From: Ardenticatenaceae bacterium
GTDB taxonomy: Bacteria > Chloroflexota > Anaerolineae > Promineifilales > Promineifilaceae
DNA length: 64,000 bases
Direction of reading: 5' to 3'
NCBI GenBank assembly: GCA_020634245.1
Contig: JACKCC010000007.1
Location: 1-64,000, forward strand
Below are positions 45,928 through 54,078 of the stretch, piece after piece (positions within the stretch are counted from its first letter, which is position 1; every line of letters starts with the position of its first letter). The translations under genes and the position numbers were made by a program. Below the pieces are notes generated by a model, which was not told the origin of the DNA, made no database searches, and saw nothing but the letters and a program-made list of their open reading frames with translations.

Positions 45928-45990
45928 TATTTATTCTATTCGTGGGTACCTGATAAGGCCCGTTAGATATTCATAAATTGGAGATTCACA

Positions 45991-46542
45991 ATACGCAAAA
46001 GAAAAAGTAAAGTACCAAGAAGAGTAACCTCCGTTGAATACCGGACAAATCGACAAATTCGCGTGCCGGAAGTCCGATTGATTGACCATAACGGAACAAA
46101 CCATGGCGTTGTGCCTATCCGGCAAGCTTTGAGTTTAGCTGAAGAAGCCGAGTTAGATTTGGTAGAAGTTGCTCCAAATGCCAATCCACCCGTTTGCCGG
46201 ATAATGGATTATGGTAAGTTTGCTTACGAGAAGACCAAACAGCTTCGTGAGGCACAGAAGAACCAAAAACAAATCGAAATCAAGAAAATCCGGTTAACGC
46301 CACGGACGGGGTCTTTCCATCGAGACATTCAGGTAAAAAAAGCACGAGAGTGGTTGGGTGAAGGTAAAAAAGTTCAGTTCATGGTTCGGTTTAAGGCCAG
46401 AGAACGGGATTATCCGGAAATTGGACGTGAGGCTTTACTGGAGATCGCTGAAGAGCTTGATGATATTTCATCAATTGAGCAGGAACCAAAATTTGAGGGT
46501 TGGTCTATGACCTTGATGTTAACACCGGACAGCTTAGCATAA
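45991..46542 (+). CDS. infC: Translation initiation factor IF-3 (apparent AUA start)
   Basis: A 183-residue IF-3, involved in start-codon and initiator tRNA fidelity on the 30S subunit. The conserved N-terminal sequence EYRTNRQIRVPEVRLID, linker helix and C-domain (IEIKKIRLTPRTGSFHRDIQVKKAREWL) are present. The conserved N-terminus begins upstream of the GTG at 46063, and the frame has no ATG, GTG or TTG between the stop at 45964-45966 and that GTG. The ATA at 45991 is preceded by TTGGAG (45978-45983) with 7-nt spacing and gives a normal length. Rare starts are known for infC (AUU in E. coli, AUC in Myxococcus) and cause autoregulation. Confidence 0.85.
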   Translation: MRKRKSKVPRRVTSVEYRTNRQIRVPEVRLIDHNGTNHGVVPIRQALSLAEEAELDLVEVAPNANPPVCRIMDYGKFAYEKTKQLREAQKNQKQIEIKKIRLTPRTGSFHRDIQVKKAREWLGEGKKVQFMVRFKARERDYPEIGREALLEIAEELDDISSIEQEPKFEGWSMTLMLTPDSLA

Positions 46543-46581
46543 TTATGTGATTGTTGTCCAAATGAATAATTCATAGATCAG

Positions 46582-46605
46582 AAAAGCCCCCTGGGGGCTT
46601 TTTGA
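46582..46605 (+). terminator. Terminator-like hairpin between infC and rpmI
   Basis: AAAAGCCC/GGGCTTTT with a CCTG loop and following T's. It may reduce read-through into rpmI-rplT or act as an attenuator, as these ribosomal-protein genes are often L20-controlled. Confidence 0.7.
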
Positions 46606-46617
46606 TGAGGGATAGAT

Positions 46618-46866
46618 ATGCCAAAAAACAAAACGAAAAAATACAAGATGAAGACGTACAAAGCGGCTGCTAAACGCTTTCGGGTGACTGGCAGCGGCAA
46701 AATTGTGCGTACCAAAGGTGGCAAAAGCCATTTGCGCCGTCGGAAATCAAAGCGTACTAAAGCGCTGTTTTCTAAAATGTTGGTGGTGGAAGCGGCTGGT
46801 GACCGCCGCCGCATTATGCGTATGGCCCCGTATCTGAAAAAGTACAAGGCTAATCCGCCGGCTTAG
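46618..46866 (+). CDS. rpmI: Ribosomal protein bL35
   Basis: An 82-residue protein (family usually about 65) starting MPKNKTKKYKMKTYKAAAKR with an extended basic N-terminus, then RFRVTGSGKIVRTKGGKSHL and RRIMRMAPYLKKY. GAGGG before ATG 46618 fixes the start. It is a component of the 50S subunit. The genome-wide ACGGCCGT motif is absent, as in infC and rplT. Confidence 0.93.
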   Translation: MPKNKTKKYKMKTYKAAAKRFRVTGSGKIVRTKGGKSHLRRRKSKRTKALFSKMLVVEAAGDRRRIMRMAPYLKKYKANPPA

Positions 46867-46882
46867 TATTAATTAACAAACG

Positions 46883-47004
46883 GTGAACGGCCGTCATCAG
46901 GATTTACTGATTACGAAAAACTGTTCACTAAAACCGCTGCCTGGCCGTCGGTCGGCAACCACGGGTTGTGACAACCACAGGTTGTTTGGCTTGAGTGCCC
47001 AGGC
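46883..47004 (+). promoter_or_regulatory. Structured rpmI-rplT spacer, candidate L20 operator
   Basis: GTGAAC/GTTCAC (46883, 46923) encloses ATCAG/CTGAT (46896-46911). Then GCCTGG/CCAGGC (46939-46944, 46999-47004) encloses two tandem hairpins, CAACCACGGGTTG (46956-46968) and CAACCACAGGTTG (46972-46984). The branched fold just before rplT is what an L20 autoregulatory site would look like, but pairing to 23S-like motifs was not shown. Confidence 0.45.
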
Positions 47005-47025
47005 TCCAAAAACGCGAGGTAAAAA

Positions 47026-47379
47026 ATGAGAGTAAAAGCTGGGACGGTGACACGCCGTCGTCATAAGAAAATATTGAAGATGACTGAAGGCCAATGGGGA
47101 ACACGCAGTAAGCTGTTCCGCCGGGCCAATGAAGCGATGATGAAGTCGTACTGGTATGCGTACCGGGACCGGCGGAATCGTCGTCGTGATTTCCGCCGCT
47201 TGTGGATTGCACGTATCAATGCTGCATCCCGCGCCAATGGAATGAGTTACAGCCGCTTAATCCATGGCTTGAAGCAAGCAAACATCAATCTTGATCGAAA
47301 AGTTTTGGCAGACCTGGCCGTCCGTGATGAGGTTGCTTTCGCAGCTGTCGTGGATGTGGCTCGGAAGGCACTTGCCTGA
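47026..47379 (+). CDS. rplT: Ribosomal protein bL20
   Basis: A 117-residue protein with the canonical MRVKAGTVTRRRHKKILKM start, RDRRNRRRDFRRLWIARINAA and MSYSRLIHGLKQA. A component of the 50S subunit needed early in assembly and the usual repressor of this operon. GAGG 7 nt before the ATG supports the start. A strong terminator follows. Confidence 0.96.
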   Translation: MRVKAGTVTRRRHKKILKMTEGQWGTRSKLFRRANEAMMKSYWYAYRDRRNRRRDFRRLWIARINAASRANGMSYSRLIHGLKQANINLDRKVLADLAVRDEVAFAAVVDVARKALA

Positions 47380-47417
47380 TCTGACCCGAATTAGGCCATC
47401 CCCTCATTTTAAGGCAG

Positions 47418-47451
47418 AACGCCACGCTTGTTTGCAAGTGTGGCGTTTTTT
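47418..47451 (+). terminator. Intrinsic terminator of the infC operon
   Basis: AACGCCACGCTTG (47418-47430) pairs with CAAGTGTGGCGTT (47435-47447) over TTTG and continues with T's. Confidence 0.95.
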
Positions 47452-47463
47452 ATTGTGATAAAC

Positions 47464-47526
47464 AGTGGCAGGCACGGGGTGGCAGGACTAACTTAACCAG
47501 AGCCTTTTGCCCCGTGCCTGGCACTT
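47464..47526. repeat. Palindromic intergenic repeat, copy 2
   Basis: AGTGGCAGGCACGGGGT (47464-47480) and GCCCCGTGCCTGGCACTT (47509-47526) are near-perfect inverted arms, matching the element at 16514. It is 13 bp after the infC operon terminator. Confidence 0.8.
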
Positions 47527-47614
47527 GTGAGCATTATGCGTTGTGTGAACGACGGTCTGGCGTATGCTGTTGATGTTGTCGCTGTGTTGCCCTTTGAGTA
47601 TGATTTGCTGACGT

Positions 47615-49708
47615 ATGATGGATGTTGAAATGGCCGTGTCCCCCACTAACTATCGCCGCTGGCTGCTGTTGATTTTGCTAACGGCCGTTTTCTTGCGCCT
47701 ATACGCCATCGCCGCTGTCCCGCCAGGATTGACGCATGACGAGGCTGATCACGGTATCACTGCCTGGCAGATTGTGGACGGGATGCGCGGCGTCTATTTT
47801 ACGATTGGCTACGGCCGTGAACCGCTTTTTGACTATGCCACAGCCGGTTTGATGGCGCTGATTGGGCCAACGTATCTGGCGGGGAGGGTAACGGCCGTGT
47901 ACTTCAGCCTGATCATGATTGCCGCGATGGCGGCCTGGGTGCGCCGCGCCTTTGATGCGCCGACCGCTTTGCTGACGGCTGCCGAGTTGGCCGTTGGTTT
48001 TTGGCCGGTGATGGCCGGACGGCAAATGCTGCGCTCGATTACGCTGCCGGCGTTGTTTGTGTTGGCGCTGCTGTTTTGGTGGCGGGGGACGGAAGGTTTA
48101 ATGATTAAAGATTTAAGATTGAAGAGCAATCATCAATCATCAATCATCAATCTTTTAGTTGCCGGTTTGTTTTTGGGATTAACTTTTTATACCTACATCC
48201 CTTCTCGGATTATGTGGGCGGTGTTCCCGGTTTTGTTGGGATATGCAGTATGGCGACAACGGCCGTTTCTGCGCAAATCCTGGTGGGGCGTGGGGGTGCT
48301 GCTGGTCGTAGCGGGGCTGGTTGGCTGGCCGTTGTTCAGCTATCTGGCAACGCATCCGGCGGTGGAGGTGCGGATTGATGAGCTGCGCGTGCCGTTAACG
48401 GCCGTAACCCAGGGCAATATCCAACCGCTCTTCAAAAACACATTGGCCAGCCTGCGCCTATTCACGATTGCGGGCGATTCGACCTGGCGCTACAACCTTT
48501 CGGGACGGCCGTTCCTCCAACCGGTCATGGGCGTGCTGTTTTATTTGGGATTGGTGGTGGCTATCTGGCAAATTATTCGCGGCAAAGATAAACGTTCACG
48601 GGCCAGCTTTCTGGCACTGGCCTGGCTGTTGGCCGGCTTTTCCCCTGTTTTAGTCACCGGGCCTGGCTTAAGTGGGACGCAGGCGATTGGAATGCAGCCG
48701 GTGTTGTATTTGTTTCCATCTCTAGCATTGGTGGCAGCGGTTAGATTTGTAAAGCGCAGGGGAGCAGGGGAGCGGAGGAGCAGGGGAGAAGTCTTCTCCC
48801 CCCTGCACCCCTGCACCCCTGCTCCCCTGCTTTTCATATTGGTGGTGGTTTTTTACGCGGCAACGGCCGTTACCACCTTCCGCGCCTACTTCATCGACTG
48901 GGCCAATGCACCGGAGGTGCGGGTGCAGTATGAAACAACGATGGTAACGGCGATGGATTTTTTGAACGAGTACGGGGATGGGGAAACGGCCGTTTCCACC
49001 ATCACCCCCCACGCAGAACACAGTCCGGCCATTGCCCAACTGACTTTGCACAACGAAACGGTCAACCTGCATTGGTTTGACGGCCGTTACAGCCTCCTCC
49101 TGCCCGCCGCTAACAGCAGCACCATCATCTTCCCCGGATTTACGCCGCTGCCGCCCGCGTTGGCCGGATATTTTGAAACGGCCGCTCTCACCCAATCACT
49201 ACCTTTGCGTCCAACCGATGAGGATCGGCCATTGGACATTTATCGCGTTGATGGTGCAGCGATGCGGGGCGATTGGCTGAACAAAATGACAGAGGTTGAA
49301 CCGGTTAATTTTGGCGGTACAGTGACATTGTTGGGTTATGATGTGGCTGCCGTTTCGACAAGCTCAAGGCCCGCTTTTTCTCCCGGCGATTTGGTGCAAA
49401 TAGTAACGTTATGGCAGGTGGAACGGCCGTTAGACGGCGCCGTTCTCTTCACCCATTTGCTGGGGCCGGATGGCGTGCCCATCGCCCAGGCCGACCGGCT
49501 GGACGTGCCCGGCGAATCGTGGCAGGCGGGCGACTGGTTCATTCAGTTACATGAATTTGTGGTACCAGAGGAAACGGCCGTAGGCGATTACCCCCTCACT
49601 GTTGGTGTCTACACCTGTCCCGGCGGCGTCCCTTGCCCCAATGGCCAGCGCCTGGCAACTATCGCCGGAACGACAACCATAACTTTAACCAATCTGAGCA
49701 TTCAATGA
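47615..49708 (+). CDS. GT39/ArnT-like membrane glycosyltransferase 1
   Basis: A 697-residue protein, about 10-12 TM helices. The first periplasmic loop has GLTHDEADHGITAWQI, the acidic motif typical of lipid-linked sugar transferases of GT39/GT83. Membrane segments fill ~20-430. Residues ~430-697 are extracytoplasmic and end in a beta-sandwich (VTLLGYDVAAVS..., YPLTVGVYTCPGG). In-frame low-complexity repeats interrupt it: KSNHQSSIINLL (near 48120) and a GC-rich palindromic insertion near 48756-48830. Start among three close Met codons is uncertain (no clear ribosome binding site). It is the first of three related tandem genes. Confidence 0.82.
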   Translation: MMDVEMAVSPTNYRRWLLLILLTAVFLRLYAIAAVPPGLTHDEADHGITAWQIVDGMRGVYFTIGYGREPLFDYATAGLMALIGPTYLAGRVTAVYFSLIMIAAMAAWVRRAFDAPTALLTAAELAVGFWPVMAGRQMLRSITLPALFVLALLFWWRGTEGLMIKDLRLKSNHQSSIINLLVAGLFLGLTFYTYIPSRIMWAVFPVLLGYAVWRQRPFLRKSWWGVGVLLVVAGLVGWPLFSYLATHPAVEVRIDELRVPLTAVTQGNIQPLFKNTLASLRLFTIAGDSTWRYNLSGRPFLQPVMGVLFYLGLVVAIWQIIRGKDKRSRASFLALAWLLAGFSPVLVTGPGLSGTQAIGMQPVLYLFPSLALVAAVRFVKRRGAGERRSRGEVFSPLHPCTPAPLLFILVVVFYAATAVTTFRAYFIDWANAPEVRVQYETTMVTAMDFLNEYGDGETAVSTITPHAEHSPAIAQLTLHNETVNLHWFDGRYSLLLPAANSSTIIFPGFTPLPPALAGYFETAALTQSLPLRPTDEDRPLDIYRVDGAAMRGDWLNKMTEVEPVNFGGTVTLLGYDVAAVSTSSRPAFSPGDLVQIVTLWQVERPLDGAVLFTHLLGPDGVPIAQADRLDVPGESWQAGDWFIQLHEFVVPEETAVGDYPLTVGVYTCPGGVPCPNGQRLATIAGTTTITLTNLSIQ
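48756..48830. repeat. GGGGAGCAGGGG/CCCCTGCTCCCC palindromic repeat inside a gene
   Basis: A 75-bp segment built of GCAGGGGAGCAGGGGAGC on one side and CTGCACCCCTGCTCCCCTGC on the other, centre GGGGAGAAG-TC-TTCTCCCC. Read in frame it adds about 25 residues to the membrane protein. A close relative lies at 59600-59672. Confidence 0.75.
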
Positions 49709-51762
49709 CGCAATCACGTATCACGCATCACGTTTCACGTTTCACGATCCTGGCACTAACACTGGCAGCTTTTGCGTTACGCCTCTGGCGGCTAGATGTC
49801 GTGCCTCCCGGCTGGCGCGATGATGAACTGATTAACTCGCTGGTTATTTCACAGAAAGTTTTGGATGGCGATCTGGCCGTTTATTATGCCGATGCGTCGG
49901 GTCATGAGGCACTCTATCATGCTCTCAACGCTATCTTTTTAGGGCTGTTTGGTCCTGGCGTACCCGGTATCCGCTGGCTGTCGGTTATTTTGGGGACAAC
50001 GGCCGTGCCGCTGACTTATTGGCTTGGTCGGAAATTATTTGATGAACGAACCGGATGGGTGGCGGCGGCAGCATTGGCACTCAGTTTTTGGTCACTCATG
50101 TACTCGCGTATTGGTTTGCGCCACATTTTACTGCCCATGCTGGCGTTGGCGGCATTCATCTTTTTCTGGCGAGGATTGGCGGCTAGTGGCTGGTCGCTGA
50201 CTGCTGGAAAACAACCAACTGCCAACTACCAACTACCAACTACCAACTACTTGCTTTCCGCCGTTTTCACCGCCCTCGGCTTCTACACTTACTTTGCCGG
50301 GCGGGGCGTGCCCCTGATTTTGCTGGCGTTTATGGGCTACATCTGGCTGGTGGATTGGGAGCGATTCCGGCGGCATTGGTGCGGCTGGGCGGTAATGCTG
50401 GGCGTGATGGCGCTGCTGGCCGTGCCGCTGCTGGTCACGCTAAATCGTCAGCCGGAATCAGAGGCGCGGGTAAGCGAGTTGGCCGTGCCCCTGGTGGAGG
50501 CGAGAACCGGTAATTTTGAACCGCTGCTGACCCACGTTCGGGACACGTTGAGCATGTTTCACAGCACCGGTGACGGCGAATGGTTGTACAACATTCCCGA
50601 CCGGCCAGTTTTTGGCCCTATTGGGGCGGTTTTTTTCTGGAGTGGGGTGGGGCTGGCTTTCTGGTATGCGCTGAAGCCGGTTGTGTCAGGTGTCAGGTAT
50701 CACGTTTCACGTTTCACACACCACGCATCAGGTCATCCGGCAGTGGAGCCGATTTCGTTGGCAGCAGCGTTTTTACTGCTCTGGTGGCTGGCAGGGATTT
50801 CGCCGGCTTTCATCAGTGTGCCGCCAGCCAGTCTTGGGCACACGATTTTGGCCCAACCGGCGGTGTTTTTGCTGGCGGCGCTGCCGGTTTGGTGGCTGGC
50901 GGCTGGCAGCTGGCAGCTGGAAAATCGAAATTTGTCAGTCTCTAGTCTTCAATCTCCAGTCTCCTTGTTGATGGGAATCATTTTGCTAGTCAGCATCGCC
51001 GCCCGCGACCTGCCTGATTATTTTGTGACCTGGCCAGAGCGGGGGATGGTGCGCTTTTTGTACCGGGCTGATATTCGAGACGTGGCCGATTATCTCAATG
51101 CGCATCCAATGGCCGACGTTGGTGTTTCCGGGCTGTTGGCCGGGCCGTGGGATAAAATTGCGCTGGATATTGGCCTAGATGATGCTGTGGACACGGCCGT
51201 TCGCTGGTTCAACCCGGAACGAGCGATTTTGTTGCAGCCGGAACTCAGTTTTACTGATTATCCGGTGGAATCGACTTATGCTGACTGGCTGGAACCGGTG
51301 GATGATATTCATGCCGGTGGTTATACATTGAGCCGGGTGACAAGGGTGCTTAATTTAGCTGAGCCGGTTTGTTTTGCCAATGGATTGTGCTGGGTAACGG
51401 CCGTTTACCACCCCGACACACAAATTCTGGAACTGGGCTGGCAGGTAGGGCGTGAACTCGATTTGCCCGACGTGCCGCTCATCAGCAATCCGCCGCCGCC
51501 GGGCATTTACTCAGGGCCGCGATTGTACGTGTTTAGCCAATTGTGGGATGCGGACGACAATTTCCTGACCGGCGACGATGGTTTATGGGTCGATCCAGCA
51601 ACGCTGCGACCAGGTGATATGTTTGTACAGCAGCATCGTTTTCAGTTGGCGGAAGGAAGCGTGGCGGAAACGGCCGTGTTTGGCCTCTACGATCCCATGA
51701 CCGGTGAACGCATTTTGACGGAAGATGGGCGGGATTATTTACGATTGGAGATTGGCGATTGA
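49705..51762 (+). CDS. GT39/ArnT-like membrane glycosyltransferase 2
   Basis: A 685-residue protein starting MTQSRITHHVSRFTILAL at ATG 49705, overlapping the previous stop (ATGA). It has VVPPGWRDDELINSLV with the acidic pair, about ten membrane helices, and a C-terminal extracytoplasmic domain from ~530. Its first 13 codons are built from a CACGTTTCACG repeat. In-frame low-complexity segments also occur at 50214-50250 (CCAACTA)n, 50690-50725 (CACGTTTCACG again) and 50938-50965. Likely adds a sugar from a polyprenyl donor to a surface molecule; acceptor unknown. Confidence 0.82.
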   Translation: MTQSRITHHVSRFTILALTLAAFALRLWRLDVVPPGWRDDELINSLVISQKVLDGDLAVYYADASGHEALYHALNAIFLGLFGPGVPGIRWLSVILGTTAVPLTYWLGRKLFDERTGWVAAAALALSFWSLMYSRIGLRHILLPMLALAAFIFFWRGLAASGWSLTAGKQPTANYQLPTTNYLLSAVFTALGFYTYFAGRGVPLILLAFMGYIWLVDWERFRRHWCGWAVMLGVMALLAVPLLVTLNRQPESEARVSELAVPLVEARTGNFEPLLTHVRDTLSMFHSTGDGEWLYNIPDRPVFGPIGAVFFWSGVGLAFWYALKPVVSGVRYHVSRFTHHASGHPAVEPISLAAAFLLLWWLAGISPAFISVPPASLGHTILAQPAVFLLAALPVWWLAAGSWQLENRNLSVSSLQSPVSLLMGIILLVSIAARDLPDYFVTWPERGMVRFLYRADIRDVADYLNAHPMADVGVSGLLAGPWDKIALDIGLDDAVDTAVRWFNPERAILLQPELSFTDYPVESTYADWLEPVDDIHAGGYTLSRVTRVLNLAEPVCFANGLCWVTAVYHPDTQILELGWQVGRELDLPDVPLISNPPPPGIYSGPRLYVFSQLWDADDNFLTGDDGLWVDPATLRPGDMFVQQHRFQLAEGSVAETAVFGLYDPMTGERILTEDGRDYLRLEIGD
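50214..50250 (+). repeat. Tandem CCAACTA repeat inside a glycosyltransferase gene
   Basis: About five copies of a 7-bp unit (CCAACTA with one CCAACTG), read in frame as TANYQLPTTNY. A period of 7 would give changes of frame with copy number, so the region could vary between strains. Confidence 0.7.
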
Positions 51763-51803
51763 AGACTTGTGCTGAGCAAAGTCGAAGTATTGAAACGAAG
51801 GCG

Positions 51804-54008
51804 ATGATCGTTGTGCTGGTAGGGTTTGTGGTGCTGGCCTTGTCCGCCAGCGTCATCAATCCGCTGCACGAAGCCACCGATGAACTACGCCATTACCGCT
51901 TTGTGCGCTACATCGTCCAAACTCACGCGCTGCCGGTGCAGGGCGAAGAGGGGTGCAGCGTGCAGGGTCATCATCCGCCACTGTTTTACCTCCTGGGTGC
52001 GCTGACCACCGCCTGGATTGATACCGGCCGCGACGTTTGCTACACGCCGCCGGAAAACCCGTTCTGGAATTACCGTTATTGGGAAGTAGGCAACGATAAC
52101 AAAAATCAATATTTGCATTACGCCGACGAAGCCTTTCCCTGGCACGGCGAAGCGCTGGCAGCGCACATCATTCGCGCCGTCAACGTATTGATTGGCGCGG
52201 GCGTGGTCTGGATTACCTGGTTAATTGGGCGGGCAATCTGGCCGGAACGGCCGTATCTGGCGCTGGGCGGTGCGGCATTTGTCGCTTTCAATCCGATGTT
52301 TGTTTACATGGCTGGAGCGATTAATAACGACGTCATTGCTGCCTTGAGCGGATCGGCCGTGACCCTGGCTTGTGTACGCCTGCTGCGCGATGAGCGGGGA
52401 TTGAGCCGCCGCTGGGGTGTAATTCTCGGCGCGTTATACGGTCTGGCGCTCATGAGCAAATTCAATCTGGCCGCCATCGCCGGGCTGATTGAGGCGGTGG
52501 TGATTTACGTGGCCTGGCGCAAAAAGCAGTGGCGGCTGTGGCTGGAAGCCAATTTGCTCATCGCCGGGCTGACGCTGCTTATCGCTGGCTGGTGGTTTGT
52601 GCGCAACCAGATTTTGTACGGCGAACCAACCGGCGTCCAGCGGTTGACCGAGTTGTGGGGCGTGCGCAATCCGGCCGATAGCTGGGGTGTGGCCATTTTT
52701 GAGCTGCCCTATGCCTGGTCTAGTTTGTGGGGCCGCTTTGGGTACGGCCAGGTGCCGCTGCCGGATGGGATTTATAAGGGTTTGTGGTGGGTAACGGCCG
52801 TAGCCTTTCTCGGCCTGCTGCTCCCAATAATTCGCCGTCAAAAAGACGAACTACGGCAGTCGGGTATGCCTGTTTTGTTCCTTTTGTTGACGGTTGGCCT
52901 GTTTTTCAGCGTTTTGTTCAGCTACCTGCTCATCAGCCCGGCCGGACCAATGGGCCGCTTCTTCTTCCCCGCCCTGCCATCGCTGGCTGTTCTCATTTTC
53001 TACGGCCTTTCTCGCTGGCTCGTCCTCATTCCCACTTCAAAATTTAATATTAATTATTCATTATTTGCCAACGCAGCAATGGCCATGTTGACGATTGTGG
53101 CGCTGTTTGGCTTTTTGCGGGCGGCTTATGCCCGGCCGGTAAGTTTTGCTGTGGATACGGCCGTGCCCCATCCCATCAACGCCCAATTCGACACCTTCGT
53201 TACTCTGCGCGGTTATCAGGTCAGTACGGAAACGGTTCATCCCGGCGAGCCAATCGATATTGATCTTTACTGGGAAGTAACTGCCAAACCTCCGGGCGAC
53301 TACCTCCTTTTTGTCCACCTCATCGACAAAGAAGGAACGATGGTTGCCCAGCGTGATACCCATCCCGGTTTGGGCAACTTCCCCAGCAGCCAATGGCAGC
53401 CCGGCGACCGCTTTATCGACTCGGTCCGACTTTATCTGCCGGAAACGGCTTACACCAATACCATCGCCGAGTTGAGCATCGGCCTCTACGCGCCGGAAGG
53501 CTACCGGCTGGGCATCACCCAGGCCGATGGCGCGTTTTTAGGCGATGCGCTGATGCTGGCAACGGTGGCCATTGAACCCGCTTCAACCGGCTACCCCAAT
53601 CCGCTCAATCAAAACTTCAATAACGAGGCGCGGCTGGCGGGGTACGAATACAGCACACGCCAACTCAGTCCCGGTGATAATCTGGATGTGACGTTGTACT
53701 GGGAAGCGCTGCCAGCATTGGAAACGAATTACATTATCCGGGTACGGTTCATTGGAGAGGATGGAACAATTTATGTCCGTGGTAACACCCAAATCGAATC
53801 CGGCTTATACGGAGGAACCGTCTGGCAGCCCGGAGAAGTCATACAAGACATCCATCATTTAACTTTGCCTCCGGATATTTCGGCCGGTTCTTACCTTATT
53901 TACGCTGCGTTAATTGACTCTGTGACCAAAGAACCACAAAATATAGTCGCTGACGATGGACATTGGATTAATGATCACTTATTATTAGCAAGAGTGAACG
54001 TAAGATAG
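51804..54008 (+). CDS. DUF2142/GT39-like membrane protein with two C-terminal beta-sandwich domains
   Basis: A 734-residue protein starting MIVVLVGFVVLALSASVINP at ATG 51804, with GAAGG a few bases upstream. The TTG at 51759 opens the frame earlier but reads through a TGCTGAGCAAAGTCGAAG repeat, so it is not favoured. LHEATDELRHYRFVRYIV and SVQGHHPPLFYLLGA are the first-loop catalytic-type motifs. About ten helices follow. Two related beta-sandwich repeats end it (GYQVSTETVHPGEPIDIDLYW and GYEYSTRQLSPGDNLDVTLYW). It completes the tandem trio with overlapping or close start sites. Confidence 0.8.
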   Translation: MIVVLVGFVVLALSASVINPLHEATDELRHYRFVRYIVQTHALPVQGEEGCSVQGHHPPLFYLLGALTTAWIDTGRDVCYTPPENPFWNYRYWEVGNDNKNQYLHYADEAFPWHGEALAAHIIRAVNVLIGAGVVWITWLIGRAIWPERPYLALGGAAFVAFNPMFVYMAGAINNDVIAALSGSAVTLACVRLLRDERGLSRRWGVILGALYGLALMSKFNLAAIAGLIEAVVIYVAWRKKQWRLWLEANLLIAGLTLLIAGWWFVRNQILYGEPTGVQRLTELWGVRNPADSWGVAIFELPYAWSSLWGRFGYGQVPLPDGIYKGLWWVTAVAFLGLLLPIIRRQKDELRQSGMPVLFLLLTVGLFFSVLFSYLLISPAGPMGRFFFPALPSLAVLIFYGLSRWLVLIPTSKFNINYSLFANAAMAMLTIVALFGFLRAAYARPVSFAVDTAVPHPINAQFDTFVTLRGYQVSTETVHPGEPIDIDLYWEVTAKPPGDYLLFVHLIDKEGTMVAQRDTHPGLGNFPSSQWQPGDRFIDSVRLYLPETAYTNTIAELSIGLYAPEGYRLGITQADGAFLGDALMLATVAIEPASTGYPNPLNQNFNNEARLAGYEYSTRQLSPGDNLDVTLYWEALPALETNYIIRVRFIGEDGTIYVRGNTQIESGLYGGTVWQPGEVIQDIHHLTLPPDISAGSYLIYAALIDSVTKEPQNIVADDGHWINDHLLLARVNVR

Positions 54009-54078
54009 TACCGGTTACAATGTAGTTGAGCGGCAAAGGAAAAACTTTCTCACTCCCCGACTTATTGAGAATAGTTAA

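Noticed and set aside
49633..49704. Upstream ATG for the second glycosyltransferase
   Set aside because: Lies inside the previous gene; the ATGA overlap start at 49705 is normal for this cluster.
50214..50250. CRISPR-like tandem array
   Set aside because: Seven-base unit without spacers, inside a coding frame; no cas genes.
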